Assembly (NCBI RefSeq): GCF_026210795.1
Contig: NC_089434.1
Span: forward strand, 2,852,001-2,916,000
Length of the DNA stretch: 64,000 nt
From: Rhizophagus irregularis
Taxonomy: Eukaryota; Glomeromycota; Glomeromycetes; Glomerales; Glomeraceae
Direction of reading: 5' to 3'
Shown piece after piece: positions 1-11,660 of the stretch; within the stretch, counting starts at the first letter, position 1; the number at the start of each line of letters is the position of its first letter. The translations under genes were made by a program, and so were the position numbers. The notes under the pieces are model-generated. The model did no database searches. It saw nothing but the letters and a program-made list of their open reading frames with translations, and was not told where the DNA came from.

Positions 1-35
1 AAGAAAAAAAGATTGAATATGTAAATAAAAGAAAA

Positions 36-212
36 AAATGTAAACGAAAAAAAAAATTGAATGTGTAAAATGAAATGAAAAAAAAAATGAACGTGTAATA
101 TAGATTTATTTTCCAACTTTTCTATTAAAATGTAAACGAAAAAAAAATTGAATGTGTAAAATGAAAAAAAAATGAGCGTGTAATGTTGATTTATTTTCCA
201 ACTTTTCTATTT
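36..212. repeat. Two-copy tandem duplication of about 85 bp upstream of the kinase
   Basis: Two successive copies of a segment start with ATGTAAACGAAAAAAA, run through TTGAATGTGTAAAATGAAA, and end with ATTTATTTTCCAACTTTTCTATT. They lie immediately upstream of the kinase start codon at 270, so the duplication is in its probable promoter or leader. A further partial copy seems to lie at the very start of the window. Confidence 0.7.
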
Positions 213-269
213 AAGAGTCCTAATTTCACTTTTTTTCTATTTTATTATCCACTTATCCTGAATTAATTC

Positions 270-1758
270 ATGGATTCTTTTATTCAAAGTATCAAGAACG
301 GTATACAATTACTCATTAATTTAATAAAAAAACTAATTAAATCATTACATAATAATAGTAATAGTAGTAACAAGAAATGTGAAATATGTGACCTTTTTGA
401 TGTTAAATGTAAAGTAAAATATTTTCAACGAAATTTCAAAAATTGGACTAGTGGGAATAATAATATTGATAAATTTATTCAAAATGCTCAATTATCATCA
501 CATGTTGGACATGAACCATTAGAATGGATACCTTATGATAGACTTTATGATATAAAATATATTGCAAGAGGTGGATTTGGAAAAGTGTATAGAGCAAAAT
601 GGATTGATGGATATATAGATGAATGGGATGATGAAAATCAAAATTGGAAAAGAAAAGGTCAAAATAAATTTGTGGCTCTAAAAAGTTTAAAAAATTCGAA
701 AAATGTTACATTAGAATTTATGAATGAGGTATAAATTTTAGTGACCTTTTTTTTTTTTTTGAAACCTATTTTTACTAAAATATGATTTGTACTGTACTAT
801 TATTTTTTTAGGTCATATTACATCATAAAGTAAACAACGTTTTTTTTATTATAAGGCTTTATGGAATAACCAAAGATCCGGAAACGGAAAATCTTATGAT
901 GGTATTGGACTATGCAGAAAATGGAAATTTGAGAGATTATTTAAATAAAAATCATCATAATTTAAATTGGAGAACTAAAATTAATTATTTACATAACATT
1001 GCATTTGGACTTGAACTTATTCATGAAGAGGGATTAATTCATCGAGATTTACATATTGGTAATATACTTCATATGGATATGGAAGGTCGTAATACGTATA
1101 TAACTGATATGGGATTATGTAAACCTGCAGATTACAATAATAATACTTTAGAACAAAACTGTGTATATGGTGTATTGCCTTATATAGCCCCTGAAATTTT
1201 ACGATATCAAAATTATACCCAAGCTGCTGATATTTACAGTTTTGGGATAATTATATATGAAATAATTTCCGGATTACCCCCATATAATGATGTAAGACAT
1301 GATAAAGATTTGGCAATAAAAATTTGTCTCGGACTTCGACCAAGTCTTAATATTAAAGTACCCCAAATAATTGTAGATTTAATTAAAAGATGCTTAGATG
1401 CAGATCCATTAAATCGACCATCAGCAAAAGAAATTCATAGAATTTTCGAATTTTCTGATAATCAAGGATTACAAATACAAGTTGATGAAATAGAAAAAGA
1501 ATCAATTAACAGTATACCTTTAATTACTAGTTTATCACATACATCTTCTGGAGCTATTTATATAAGTAGATTACTCAAATTTAATAATCTTCCTGAACCA
1601 AGAAATTCTAATGTCACGAAATATTCAGGTAAACCAATAAAAATCAATTTTTTCAAAAAATATTTTTTCTTTTTTTTTAAATTAAAAATTAATAAAATAT
1701 TTTTTTATTTCATTTATTAATAGAATCTTTACAAATTAATGTCTCCGATAAAAAATAA
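270..1758 (+). CDS. TKL-like protein kinase, three exons, 436 aa
   Basis: A protein kinase built from exons 270-728, 812-1628 and 1724-1758. All junctions are GT-AG and the sum is 437 codons including the stop. The N-terminal part (about residues 37-90) has a C-x2-C pair followed by NFKNWTSGN and LEWIPYDR, a preamble I associate with the expanded Rhizophagus kinase families. The kinase domain follows: glycine loop ARGGFGKVY near 99-107, VALK lysine at 138, HRDLHIGN at 230-237, and APE at 279-281. The usual DFG is DMG at 252-254, which keeps the metal-binding aspartate. The last exon adds only ESLQINVSDKK. The HRD-LHxxN form points to a TKL kinase rather than a receptor kinase, and there is no signal peptide or membrane segment. 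The substrate cannot be inferred. Reading through the second intron would give a poly-Phe/Lys tail, which looks artefactual. Confidence 0.9.
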
Positions 1759-3232
1759 CAAAGATTTTATCACGCGGTAAATTTTATTAACTTTAAAGGG
1801 CAAAGCATTGTTTTACAATAAAAAAAAAAGAACGTTGTCACTCACAGTCTACCATCCGTGAACTAAATAACTAAATGCAATCAATACAATCAAAAATGGT
1901 TCCACCATTTTCGTTTTTTTATCCGGTTTTGTCCGATTTTTGAACTATTTTCGGTTTCCTTTTCTTTCTTTGTTTTTTTTTTAATAATCAAATATAACTG
2001 GCGCACACTATTTTTGAAAACGACAATTAATAGTAATAAAAAGTATATTATTTGTATAAAACCGATGGCGGTTTCATCAGTTACTGTTAATCATATAAAC
2101 TTTATTAAATATACGTCATCGATGTACAACGATTATTAAACACATGGTCACACTTAGGACGAAATAAATATCCCTTTACTGTGATAGGCAGAATGATGTA
2201 TAAAGCATTCACGTTTAAATTATAATCTATTACATAATGTAATTACATAATCTCGGCGAAGTAATATTAGATCTCATTTTTCGCGAAAATGCATACAGGA
2301 CAATTTAACTAAATATAATAATTATGACTACCAAATTTGGTAATATGAGGAGATTGATAGGCAATTTGTGATTTTAGTATAACATACTCTTTTTATTATT
2401 ATTTATCCGTATACAGAAGTTCATAAAACTTCAAAATCGGGTTAAAGCGTGTAAAAAAATAGTTTAAAGGAATACAATTCAACGATAATAAAGATAAATA
2501 TTCAAATGAACATTTTCTTTTATATGATAAAATATTAATCAATTTTCACAATATAGTGAAACAAATAATTATAACAAAAAGAAATTTAAATGGATAAAAA
2601 AGTTAAGTAAAATATTTTCAATTATTTTAACTAATAAGAATTTTGAACTCCAAAAAAGATTACAATATTAAACATATTCAAAAATAAATAACTATTGTAT
2701 TATGTAACTTTGTTATGCATTGTTGTGTGATTATTCTTAAGCCAATACCATAATTTTTCGAGGCCGAGATTTTTTTTTAAAGTTTAAAATTTAAAATTTA
2801 ATTTAAATTTTATTAATTTGTTGTTTTATGAAACCTTACATTAAAATATTATTATATTAATATAAAAAAAAAATGAATTTCTTTCAATTAAAAAATAACG
2901 CAATGTTACATTATCATTCATCAGATAATTTGTTTTTTCATTTGAGTGAAGATACTCAAAATACTAAAATAAGTATCCCATTACATATAGTATCTGGTTG
3001 TACACAATGTTGATACTGTACATTTATTAGTCATACTAACTGCTATCTTACATAAGATATTTTGACAGATGATTTGTTGTATGATACGTTATAAAAAGAA
3101 TGGACATTGAATTTATTGGATTATTTATTATCTATAAACTATGAATTAGAATTACAGGGATGCGGAAAAAATAAAAAATTATTTAAATAGAGCTATCACG
3201 AATTCTTTTTCTCTCATAAAAAAAAAATAAAA
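1759..3232. other. AT-rich intergenic region
   Basis: No convincing coding sequence or RNA gene was seen on either strand. The last 60 bases form a CT-rich tract (TTCTTTTTCTCTC) and an A-rich leader directly before the family A gene at 3233. They are probably its core promoter. Confidence 0.6.
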
Positions 3233-4011
3233 ATGAATAATCATTCCCATTGCGAACATATTATAGCATGTCTTAAATGCAATGAATTATTAACACTACC
3301 AAATGGAACAATATCAGAGACTACTACTAAAGTCACATATCCGGGTCAAAATTGTGTGAATTTTCTTTATTGTGGTGAATCATATTTCGCAAATTTATTA
3401 AGTGTATTTCAACCAACACGGGACACTTATCCAAGTTTACCTTCATTATTATCATTTACTCCAACTAACGAACATCAAAGAAAAGTTATTAATAATAAAA
3501 ATAGGCATGTTCCATATAATATTCCCTCAAATTTTGCACGTAATGAAAACAAAAAACCTATTAGTTTTGATTTAATTTTTATTGAAGATATTGATGATAA
3601 AAGACCAATACCTAAAAAGTAATTACTTTATTTATATTTTATGATTAATAAATATATTTTATTCTCTTAATTAAATTTCCTCTCTTTTTTTAAAAAAAAA
3701 TACCAGACCTGAAATAGTAAAACATTGTTTTGAGATTGATTCTAGAGAAGAAATCAAAAAATCTGTCGAAAAAATTTTTTCTAAACTAAAAGATAAGGAC
3801 TGGGAATTTCTTAGGTGTGAATCATTTAAACTAATACCCGCTAATATTCCATGGACTATTGGAGAATTAGAAAGGTAAATATTACTTATTTATGAGATTT
3901 TTTTTTTTTTTTTTTTAAAAAAAAATAACTTACAAATTTATATATTACCATAGAATATCGGGTTCTAGGAAAAAGTTATATATAGGTTACAAAAAACGAC
4001 CCTACTCATGA
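3233..4011 (+). CDS. Family A protein 1 (unknown function), three exons, 203 aa
   Basis: Function unknown. Exons are 3233-3618, 3707-3874 and 3954-4011, and 204 codons including the stop are in frame across both GT-AG introns. The N-terminal half has scattered cysteines (C-x2-C near the start and a second C-x5-C pair) that could bind zinc. The C-terminal half aligns by eye with the genes at 13.1 and 20.1 kb: an acidic-Ser motif (EIDSREEIKK), then KLKDKDWEFLRCESFKLIP, then WTIGELER. The small third exon begins ISGSRKKLYIG, nearly the same as ISGCRKKLYIG in the 20.1 kb gene. That match strongly supports the splice into exon 3; without it the frame stops at a TAA overlapping the donor (GAAAG|GTAAAT). 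There is no signal peptide or transmembrane segment. It could be a nuclear or regulatory protein, but nothing in the sequence shows this. Confidence 0.75.
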
Positions 4012-4290
4012 GAAAATTAGTTTTTGATTTTATTTTTTTTCACTTTTCATTTTTACAAATTTATTAGAAATCATTTAGTAATATTTAATCCTCGTTTGTT
4101 ATTTATTTTTAGTTTATTAGTTAAAAAACTCGAAAATTTTCTTGTTAAATCATTGAAATTAATTGTATATATATGATATATTTGTTATTAATTTTAAACA
4201 ATAATCCTCAAATATAATTTTCTTATAATATCTGTAAGTCATATCAATTAATTGATTGGAGAGTAGCGTAGGACTATTAATGGTAGTGGT

Positions 4291-4720
4291 ATGAAGTTAC
4301 GGTACATTTCTCCTAAGTCTATTTCACCGGAGGACTTTTCACAGAAGTCATTTCATCGAAATGATGTTTCGCCGAAGGGACATTTCTTCGAATGGATGTT
4401 TCACCGAAGGGACATTTCTTCAAATGGAATTTCGCTGAATAGACATTTGCCGAATCTTTTTCTCCGAATCAGTTCATCCCCGAAATCTAATTCACCGAAT
4501 AGGACATTCCGCAAAAAATGTTAGCGATTGACATTTTATCAATCCAATTACCCGATTTTCATTAATAAATATTAAACTATAAATAGAAATAAACATAAAA
4601 TATCATATGAAAAAAATATGATTTGAAATTTTCGAGCGAAATGACTTCAGTAAAAAATCCTTCGGGGAAATGTTCATTCGGTGAATTGTGTTTTGGTGAA
4701 ATAAACTTTGGCGAAAAAGT
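4291..4720. repeat. Degenerate CCGAA/TTCGG repeats in inverted orientation
   Basis: From 4291 to 4520 a loosely repeated motif of about 20 bp (TTTCACCGAAGGGACATTTC and variants) recurs about ten times. From about 4630 to 4715 the opposite orientation appears (TTCGGTGAA, TTTGGTGAAATAA, TTTGGCGAA). The open frames here are produced by the repeat and do not look like genes. Confidence 0.55.
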
Positions 4721-4835
4721 CAGGATACCGACTACATACCGTGGTATGATGGTATCACATAAATTTAGGACTATCCCCCTGTTTTTTTTTCCTTCAACTG
4801 AGCGACAGACTTTAAAAGGTTTAGTTAATAATTAA

Positions 4836-5640
4836 TTAAAAGTCTGTTGTTCATTTAAAATTACCGTATAAACGCTAATAATAATGTACCCAGGTATTAT
4901 TCTAGTTAGATTGAATAGGAGAGGGGTACTATATTTTGGTCAAATATCAACATAACATCAGATTTTGTAATTAAATAAATACTTTTGATATTAAAAATCA
5001 CGTGGAGCGAAAATTTTCGTTTTCATTTAAAGTTATATACTACTGTAAGGTTTAATTACGAATCCTGCCCTGAGGCCTTCCCGAGCGTTACTCATCTGCT
5101 GATAGCTCTAAGGTCACATATTAAGTGATCGCCTTAGCCCTGAGAAAAATACTACAATTAATTATGAATCCTGCGAAAATTTTACTATTTCACGTATATA
5201 ATCTTGGCATTTAGTAACCTTTTTTTTCTGAAGTTATTTATAAGATCCATCTTTTATCCAATAATATATGTATTAATTCGAGTATTCAACGCTACTTTAA
5301 ACTAAAAATTATCAGTGAATTTTGGGACCTTGAAAAGCACGTGAAAAAGCTCAAAAATTAAAGAAAAATGAATAATATATTAATGGTACGTAAATTTCGA
5401 ATTAAATTTGATAAATTTACCGCCAAATTCTTGACTCCTACCACACGCTTTATTAAGAAGTTAGTACATAGCAGATAGTTTACACGCACTCACAATGTTA
5501 TATAATTGTCACGTTTACAATCATATTTTTATAAAATTATAAAATTCAAGAGTTTTATAAGTTAAAATTTCAGGAGAATATTTATTTATTATAAAATAAG
5601 AAATATAAGAATATTATAATAATGTATAAAATAAAACTAC
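4836..5640. other. AT-rich intergenic region with a short direct repeat
   Basis: No gene seen. A direct repeat TTAATTAYGAATCCTGC occurs near 5050 and again near 5157, flanking about 90 bp of relatively GC-rich sequence. Its meaning is unknown. Confidence 0.4.
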
Positions 5641-5648
5641 CCGCATTA

Positions 5649-6040
5649 AAGGGAGAATAGAAAGAAATATGTAAGAGAATAGAAAAAAATAAAGGGTGAA
5701 TAGATAGAGATATGTAAGAGAATAGAAAAAAATAAAGGGTGAATAGATAGAGATATGTAAGAGAATAGAAAAAAATAAAGGGTGAATAGATAGAGATATG
5801 TAAGAGAATAGAAAAAAATAAAGGGTGAATAGATAGAGATATGTAAGAGAATAGAAAAAAATAAAGGGTGAATAGATAGAAATATGTAAGAGAATAGAAA
5901 AAAATAAAGGGTAAATAGATAGAAATATGTAAGAGAATAGAAAAAAATAAAGGGTGAATAGATAGAAATATGTAAGAGAATAGAAAAAAATAAAGGGTGA
6001 ATAGATAGAAATATGTAAGAGAATAGAAAAAAATAAGGGA
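5649..6040. repeat. 43-bp tandem repeat, about nine copies
   Basis: The unit contains ATATGTAAGAGAATAGAAAA followed by AAATAAAGGGTGAATAGATAG. The marker GGGTGAATAG recurs at 5694, 5737, 5780, 5823 and 5866, a spacing of exactly 43 bp. Copies are nearly identical, with a few G/A differences, so the array was recently homogenised. There are no spacers, so it is not a CRISPR array. Confidence 0.9.
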
Positions 6041-6099
6041 GGATAAAGAATCGTAAAATACTATAACTATGAACTATGAACTATTATATAATTGACGTG

Positions 6100-6433
6100 A
6101 ATTTGTGCCAATACTACAAATTGGATCTATAATGAGATAAAATAAAATAAGACAATTTGTGCCAATATCACAAATTGGAAAAATTTTCTTATAAAAGAGG
6201 ACACGTTTTGTGCCAATATCACAAATTGGAAAAATTTTCTTATAAAAGAGGACACGTTTTGTGCCAATATCACAAATTGGAAAAATTTTCTAATAAAAGA
6301 GGACACGTTTTGTGCCAATATCACAAATTGGAAAATCTTCTTATAAAAGAGGACACGTTTTGTGCCAATATAACAAATTGGAAAATCTTCTTATAAAAGA
6401 GGACACGTTTTGTGCCAATATAACAAATTGGAC
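6100..6433. repeat. 52-bp tandem repeat with internal palindrome, about six copies
   Basis: The unit begins TTTGTGCCAATATCACAAAT, continues TGGAAAAATTTTCTTATAAA and AGAGGACACG, and repeats every 51-52 bp. Each unit holds the palindrome CAATTTGTG ... CACAAATTG (9-bp arms). Frames on both strands stay open through the array because of the repeat; I do not regard them as genes. Confidence 0.9.
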
Positions 6434-6519
6434 AATAAGTCTTTTTAAAGTGGGGCCGAATGAAATCTAATAAACATAAATCTATAATAAAATTTTGAAA
6501 AAGGAGACCATCGTTCCTT

Positions 6520-6692
6520 ATAACTTTGTTTCACAAAAGTGAAACAAAGTTATGAATTGATTTTATAAAATAAAAGAAGAACACCATCGTTCCCAATAAC
6601 TTTGTTTCACATAAAGTGAACACAAAGAACAAACTGAATATATTCAATTAAAAAAGAACACCATAACTTTGTTTCACATAAAGTGAAACAAA
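6520..6692. repeat. Cluster of three hairpins with the same arms
   Basis: A perfect inverted repeat lies at 6520-6534 / 6539-6553 (ATAACTTTGTTTCAC, 4-nt loop AAAA, GTGAAACAAAGTTAT). Two related hairpins follow near 6595-6625 and 6663-6692, with loops based on ATAAA. The first two are preceded by CCATCGTTCC. The cluster lies directly after the 52-bp array. Confidence 0.8.
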
Positions 6693-8070
6693 GTGAAAAA
6701 AAAATGTCTAAAATGAATAAAATAATAAGAAAATTAAATGAATAAAATAATTTAAAGAACCAGAATATAAAATAAAATTAATCCATCAACGTTGAAGATG
6801 CGTGAAGGTTTAGCTGTCCCGTGTCGTCCACACTGTTCATACATTATATATATAAATTTTTTTTTTTTTTTTTTTATAGGGAATAATTAATGCGTATCAC
6901 AGACCCGTTATTGCCTTAACACTTCAATACGAGATCAAAACTACATCCCACTCAACGGGAACCTCTTTCTGAGGACACTATAATCGATAAGCCGGTACTA
7001 AAAAATCGAATTACTTCTTTCGTCGATAAAGTAGGGGAATATAGTGGGTGTGACGTTGGCGCAGCTCGTCTGAACTCAAATGGACATTTATATATTTATA
7101 TTGAATATATTCGCTTCACTTATTTTTGGTAAACGGTGGTTTTTTTTTGAATGTGAGATATTTCTGTGAAATAATTTGTAAAATAAATTTTTTTTAAAAA
7201 AAAAAAATAACAACAGTGAAAAAAAAAGTTCCAGATAGAATTTCATTTAACCTTTCTTTATATATGATTTGTAGAGGTAACAAATTTAGCCGAATAAACA
7301 ATGTGTTTGGTGCGATGAAATTACAAATGAGGGTCAATTATTTAAATATTAAATAATTGAAGATTGCATATTTCTTTGTTTCAATGTCATATTGTAGGTA
7401 TACAGACTAACCATCTTTGTATAACAAGGGGAAAATTCCATATGATAAAGAGTAGATCAAAAGTAAGGATTATACAAAACTAATTTTTAAAATGAGTTAT
7501 TTATATTTGCCAACTCTATATATTAATGTTATCAGCATCTGATTTCACCTGTTCCTTACATAAATTTGGTATGTATGATCATTGCGCATAAAATATGTGG
7601 TTAATTGTACCAAACAGTAAGAGTATAAACCATATTAAAGCGTGGGTTTGCTAATGCACTTTCTGTGGCTTTATAATCAGATGTTATAAAGAAAATGAGC
7701 GCTACCATAAAGACACGAAAGAGATCAATGGCAATTGATTAAAGAAGTTGTTTTTCAATTCGGAAGATGAGAACGTGATACGTGAATTGAACTTATGAAA
7801 AAGTACCAAGCTGGGTACGTTTCAAGATCGGCAAAAGCAAGGCAAATGGTGATATTTTTCCGGACCAAGAAATCTATGGAAAAAGCGATAGAAAGATCTA
7901 ACATAGAAGATGGAAATAATAATGGATGAGAAATTAGAGATATGGAAGAAGTTTTTAATATCTAAAAGATAATTATCGTCAACATAAATAGATAAGTGCA
8001 TACTAGTTAGTATAGAAAATTCACATTATGAGATTAACCTTAGTATGGGTTAATTTCATAATATTTTTGG
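6693..8070. other. Intergenic region, no gene recognised
   Basis: No supported coding region. A short stretch near 7690-7960 is less AT-rich and has broken open frames on the plus strand with several stops. It could be an old coding relic, but no family is recognisable. Confidence 0.4.
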
Positions 8071-8243
8071 TATCTCCGTAAAAAATATATCCGTAATTTC
8101 TGTAAAAACTTCGCGAATATGATACATTTACGGAAAAATAACTAAAAATCTAAGCAACTTGGATATAAATTCCGTGAATATGATGATATATTTACGGAGA
8201 TAACAATGGAATAAAAAAAAAGGACCAAATTTTTTATAGGGTA
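8071..8243. mobile_element. MITE-like repeat, copy 1 (diverged)
   Basis: It shares with the copy at 8482-8664 the string ATCCGTAATTTCTGTAAAAA at its left, several TTTACGGA/TCCGTGA motifs inside, and a right end of the form AATGGAATAAAA ... GGACC ... TTTTTTATAGGG. The left terminus is eroded. Confidence 0.5.
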
Positions 8244-8481
8244 TATATCTTAGTAGTAGAAACGTTGGAAGTGAAATTCATATTTACACTCAATTTAAAA
8301 TATATAAATATAATTATATATTGGAAGAATCATTGGTACAATTTGTTTCATTATATATGCTTAGCATTTATAGAATTTTTTGTTTTAAATACGACAGTAA
8401 TTAATTTATATTTAAAGCAACGTAAAAAAAAAATGAAATTTATGATGAGTCTTTTATTATTTTAGATCTTGAACAGCTCTC

Positions 8482-8664
8482 AACACCCTATAAAAATTTT
8501 ATCCGTTATTTCTGTAAAAATGAGCCTTTCACGGATCCATTCACAGAAAATGTAAATTATTCGATAAGTTCCGTGATATAAGGTTATTAATTCCGGAAAT
8601 ATGTGAGCCTTTTACGGAAAAAAGATGGAATATAAAACACGGACCGACTTTGTTTATAGGGACG
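8482..8664. mobile_element. MITE-like repeat, copy 2, with CCCTATAAA ends
   Basis: The left end ACCCTATAAAAATTTTATCCG and the right end CGGACCGACTTTGTTTATAGGG form short terminal inverted repeats (CCCTATAAA / TTTATAGGG). The interior consists of repeated TTACGGA / TCCGTGA motifs in both orientations. No coding capacity. The superfamily is not assigned. Confidence 0.6.
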
Positions 8665-10271
8665 ATCTAACCAACTCCCCTCGAAGACTGAATATCTCTT
8701 ATAAGTAACATAAATCAGATTATCAGATATTCTAGTCGGTAATTAAAGAGAATTGATGAATTCAGTTGATATAGCTCTAAAACAATAAAGACTGTATATA
8801 GTTCAGTGATAATATAATTCCGTAGCCTAAATACTTAAAGTTTTTTAGCCAAACTAAACTCACGGTAATTTTACTTCGCAATACTTATTGTCATAATACA
8901 CTAAATACAGAAGATCCATGTTCACTTAACAAGTTATTTTCATTACATCTTTGAAATAAAAGTGAAAAAACTCTATAATAACCATACGCAAAATATAGAC
9001 AGTTGTCTAGAAATTATTCTGACTGGTTTTCAAGGCAAAAAAAAAAGTTATATTAATATATTAGTAAGTTCACTACAAGCATATTTCTTCATAGGAATTA
9101 AATAATTCCAGTACTCCCAAATAATTTTTAAGTTGTCATTCACCTTTTAATGATGATGATTGCATGGAGGGTGCTATTCCATTTTACGTTTCATATTCAA
9201 TCATTTTCGTATATCCTTTCCATTCTTTCGCAATTCTAATGTTATCTTTTGGCTTAAAGTATCAGAATTTCAGTTTTAAACGAATTTTACAAGAAAAATA
9301 TTGCTATTTGAGACGAAACTTCTATTAAAAATTTTATTAGAACATTCATAGGATCTACACTATCGTTAGCGTCATAATACCCCTGCAAATTTAGGTTGGT
9401 ACATTACATGGGTGGATGCTATATCATGGGCATAGTACAAGTGCGAGCGATAATATCAGTTCCTAGTATTATATCCCGGATTTCACAAATTTTAAAATTT
9501 AAAATCGAAATTTCTGTGTATAGATAGTATCCGGGTATTTTAAAATTCAAAGGAGGTACTATATATACAGACTAATAGTTAAAGCATAAAAGTTTTAGCC
9601 GAGTAATAATGAATAAAGAATTTATATCATATTTTATGCATGTATGAAATATGCTAAAAAAAAATTTCGTTTTGTAGTTTGTACCAAGATTAATAATAAT
9701 ATAAAGAGATTGGTTCTTCCGGCTGAATATATATAAATATTAATGATATCCCTTATTTTGTCTTATTGCATTTTACGTATTTTACGTACAAAAATATTGC
9801 TGAATTGATTCTAATTCATTAATTCATTTATTCACTAATGTACTGTCAATACCTATTAATTCTATGTAATATTTTTTTTATAAATGAATTTTCCCATTTA
9901 TTATGTTTTCATTACGTTCTATTCAATACGTTGTTTACTTTCTGTTATCCTCATCACATAATACGGTTCTTGATGATAGAATATAAAATTAATTTCCTTG
10001 GTTATTTCTTCCTCAGCAGTTATTTTTTTTTCCAGATTTTCATTGTCCCATCTCCTCTTAATAATTGTGATACCAGTTGATTTTATTGATTGTGTATTTT
10101 CTTCTACTAGCTTCTTGCTCTCTACTTGTTTTTAAGCAACACTATTTTACTGCATGTTCATTTATGATTACATATTTAATTCTATTTTAAGAGTTTAAAT
10201 ACCTGAAGGAAATCAACATTTTCTGTTATTAATTAATATTCTTCACTAATTTCTACGATTGGTGGAAAGAG
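8665..10271. other. AT-rich intergenic region
   Basis: Nothing recognisable as a gene on either strand. Short open frames such as 9838-10080 have a hydrophobic composition typical of random AT-rich sequence. Confidence 0.5.
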
Positions 10272-10273
10272 TT

Positions 10274-10459
10274 ACAGTCAAACCTTTATATAACGATATG
10301 TCGGGACATATATGAAATTTTTAGAAAATATCGTTATATCAAAGTTATACCGATATTTATATGTCCTCACATATAGTGGGAAAATAAAATTTTATCGGTA
10401 TAACAAGTTTTTAATAGTAGATCGGTATATCGAATATCGGTATATCGAGGTTAGACTGT
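10274..10459. mobile_element. MITE with CAGTCAAACCT-type ends and TA flanks
   Basis: The left end reads ACAGTCAAACCTTTATATAA and the right end ATATCGAGGTTAGACTGTA, giving imperfect inverted repeats of about 20 bp. The interior is a palindrome rich in CGGTATAACG and CGTTATATC motifs. The form resembles pogo/mariner-type MITEs, which insert at TA; that assignment is inference. An open frame across it reads Tyr/Ile-rich repeats and is not a gene. Confidence 0.65.
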
Positions 10460-10493
10460 ATTATTTTTTTTTAATATATTTTTTTCGAATAAA

Positions 10494-10521
10494 ATATATA
10501 TATATATATATATATATATAG
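10494..10521. repeat. (TA)n microsatellite
   Basis: An uninterrupted run of TA dinucleotides follows the MITE. Confidence 0.9.
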
Positions 10522-11063
10522 TGCCATTTATTTGAACTCCTCTTTTCCCTCTTTCTTTTGATTTAAAATTTATTATTCTTTACATAAAGGTAAACTGGCG
10601 TGATATTTTACTATCAGTTACGAATGGCTATGGATTTACTAATATAAAATCTTAATATAAAATTGGTAAACCTATGATAACTAACTTAATTTTTCTAACC
10701 TAATTTTTCAAATCTAGTTTTTCCAAACTAATTTTTTTTTACTAATACATATTTGGTACAATCGGATATTCATGACCTAATACTTATTTACGCCCCTAAA
10801 TATTGCAATACCAAAAAAAGTAAAATCTTAATGACATATGCAATGATATGCAAGTAATATGCAAAATGATTATTAAAAATTTGGTTTAATGCAATTTTTG
10901 AAAGGATATGCTATCTGTGAAATTTTATATGCTATCTGTGAAATTTTTTATATATAAAAATGGAGAGTTTTTGTCTTTCGTTTTTCATTTTTCAAAAAAT
11001 AAAAATAAAAATAAAAATTCCATCACTAAAAAACCATTTGTTATAATATTAATCAGATATATA

Positions 11064-11660
11064 ATGGATAATAACCCTTCACAAAACTCTGTAAACTTTC
11101 TAGATATATCTAACGATATTAGTGAATTTAATAATTATAATTATTACTATCCTAATAATTTTCAAGAAACAACTAACGTAAATCAAGCAGCAATACAACT
11201 TTCAAACGTTTCATGCGATAATTTTAATTGTTCTTATGAGGAACCGAATGATAATATTATGCCAGTATCTTACGTGAATGAACAATTTTCCTCTCAATAT
11301 ACGCCGCAGTATATAGATCAAAATGTCAACGAACGGATTTTGGATCAAGATTCACCTCAGTATGACATTAATTATCCTCAAAAAAATTATCGTCAATTTC
11401 CTGAATTAAAATTTGAAATTCCTGGATATAAAATTATCATTATACCTACTTTTCCTCTAAATTTAGATAATTTAGACATGCAAAATCATGATCAAAATGA
11501 TCAAAATTATCAAAATGATCAAAATTATCAAAATTATCAAAATTATAATCATTCTTCAAATATTGTAATAGATGATTTACCACCTCAGAATCAACAATAT
11601 CAACATTTTCAACAACAAAATTCTTCTTTTGAATTAAACGAATCATTTAATTATTCTTAA
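11064..11660 (+). CDS. Family B protein 1: Asn/Gln-rich protein with FEIPGYKIIIIPT motif, 198 aa
   Basis: Function unknown. A single-exon gene. I take the ATG at 11064 (MDNNPSQN) as the start: the 52 codons upstream in frame are Lys/Phe-rich like untranslated AT-rich DNA, and the paralogue at 15185 starts at an equivalent point (MEQSN). The protein is rich in Asn, Gln, Tyr and Asp and likely disordered. Its only hydrophobic patch is LKFEIPGYKIIIIPTFP around residues 115-131. A short tandem stretch of DQNYQN repeats at 11485-11550 follows. The motif is shared with the 15.2 kb gene (FRFEIPGFEIIIIPTSS). There is no signal peptide. It lies head-to-head with family A gene 3 kb away, as its paralogue does. 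Confidence 0.7.
   Translation: MDNNPSQNSVNFLDISNDISEFNNYNYYYPNNFQETTNVNQAAIQLSNVSCDNFNCSYEEPNDNIMPVSYVNEQFSSQYTPQYIDQNVNERILDQDSPQYDINYPQKNYRQFPELKFEIPGYKIIIIPTFPLNLDNLDMQNHDQNDQNYQNDQNYQNYQNYNHSSNIVIDDLPPQNQQYQHFQQQNSSFELNESFNYS

Noticed and set aside
4291-4524. 77-codon frame MKLRYISPKS...
   Set aside because: Encoded by the degenerate CCGAA repeats; composition mirrors the repeat unit.
6127-6396. Overlapping open frames on opposite strands with repeated peptides
   Set aside because: Product of the 52-bp tandem repeat; no start context or family.
5649-6433. Possible CRISPR-like array
   Set aside because: Repeats are directly contiguous with no unique spacers, and the genome is eukaryotic.
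10908-11063. In-frame upstream ATG extending family B protein 1 by 52 residues
   Set aside because: The extension is Lys/Phe/Asn-rich, contains a duplicated MLSVKF, and has no counterpart in the paralogue; start at 11064 preferred.
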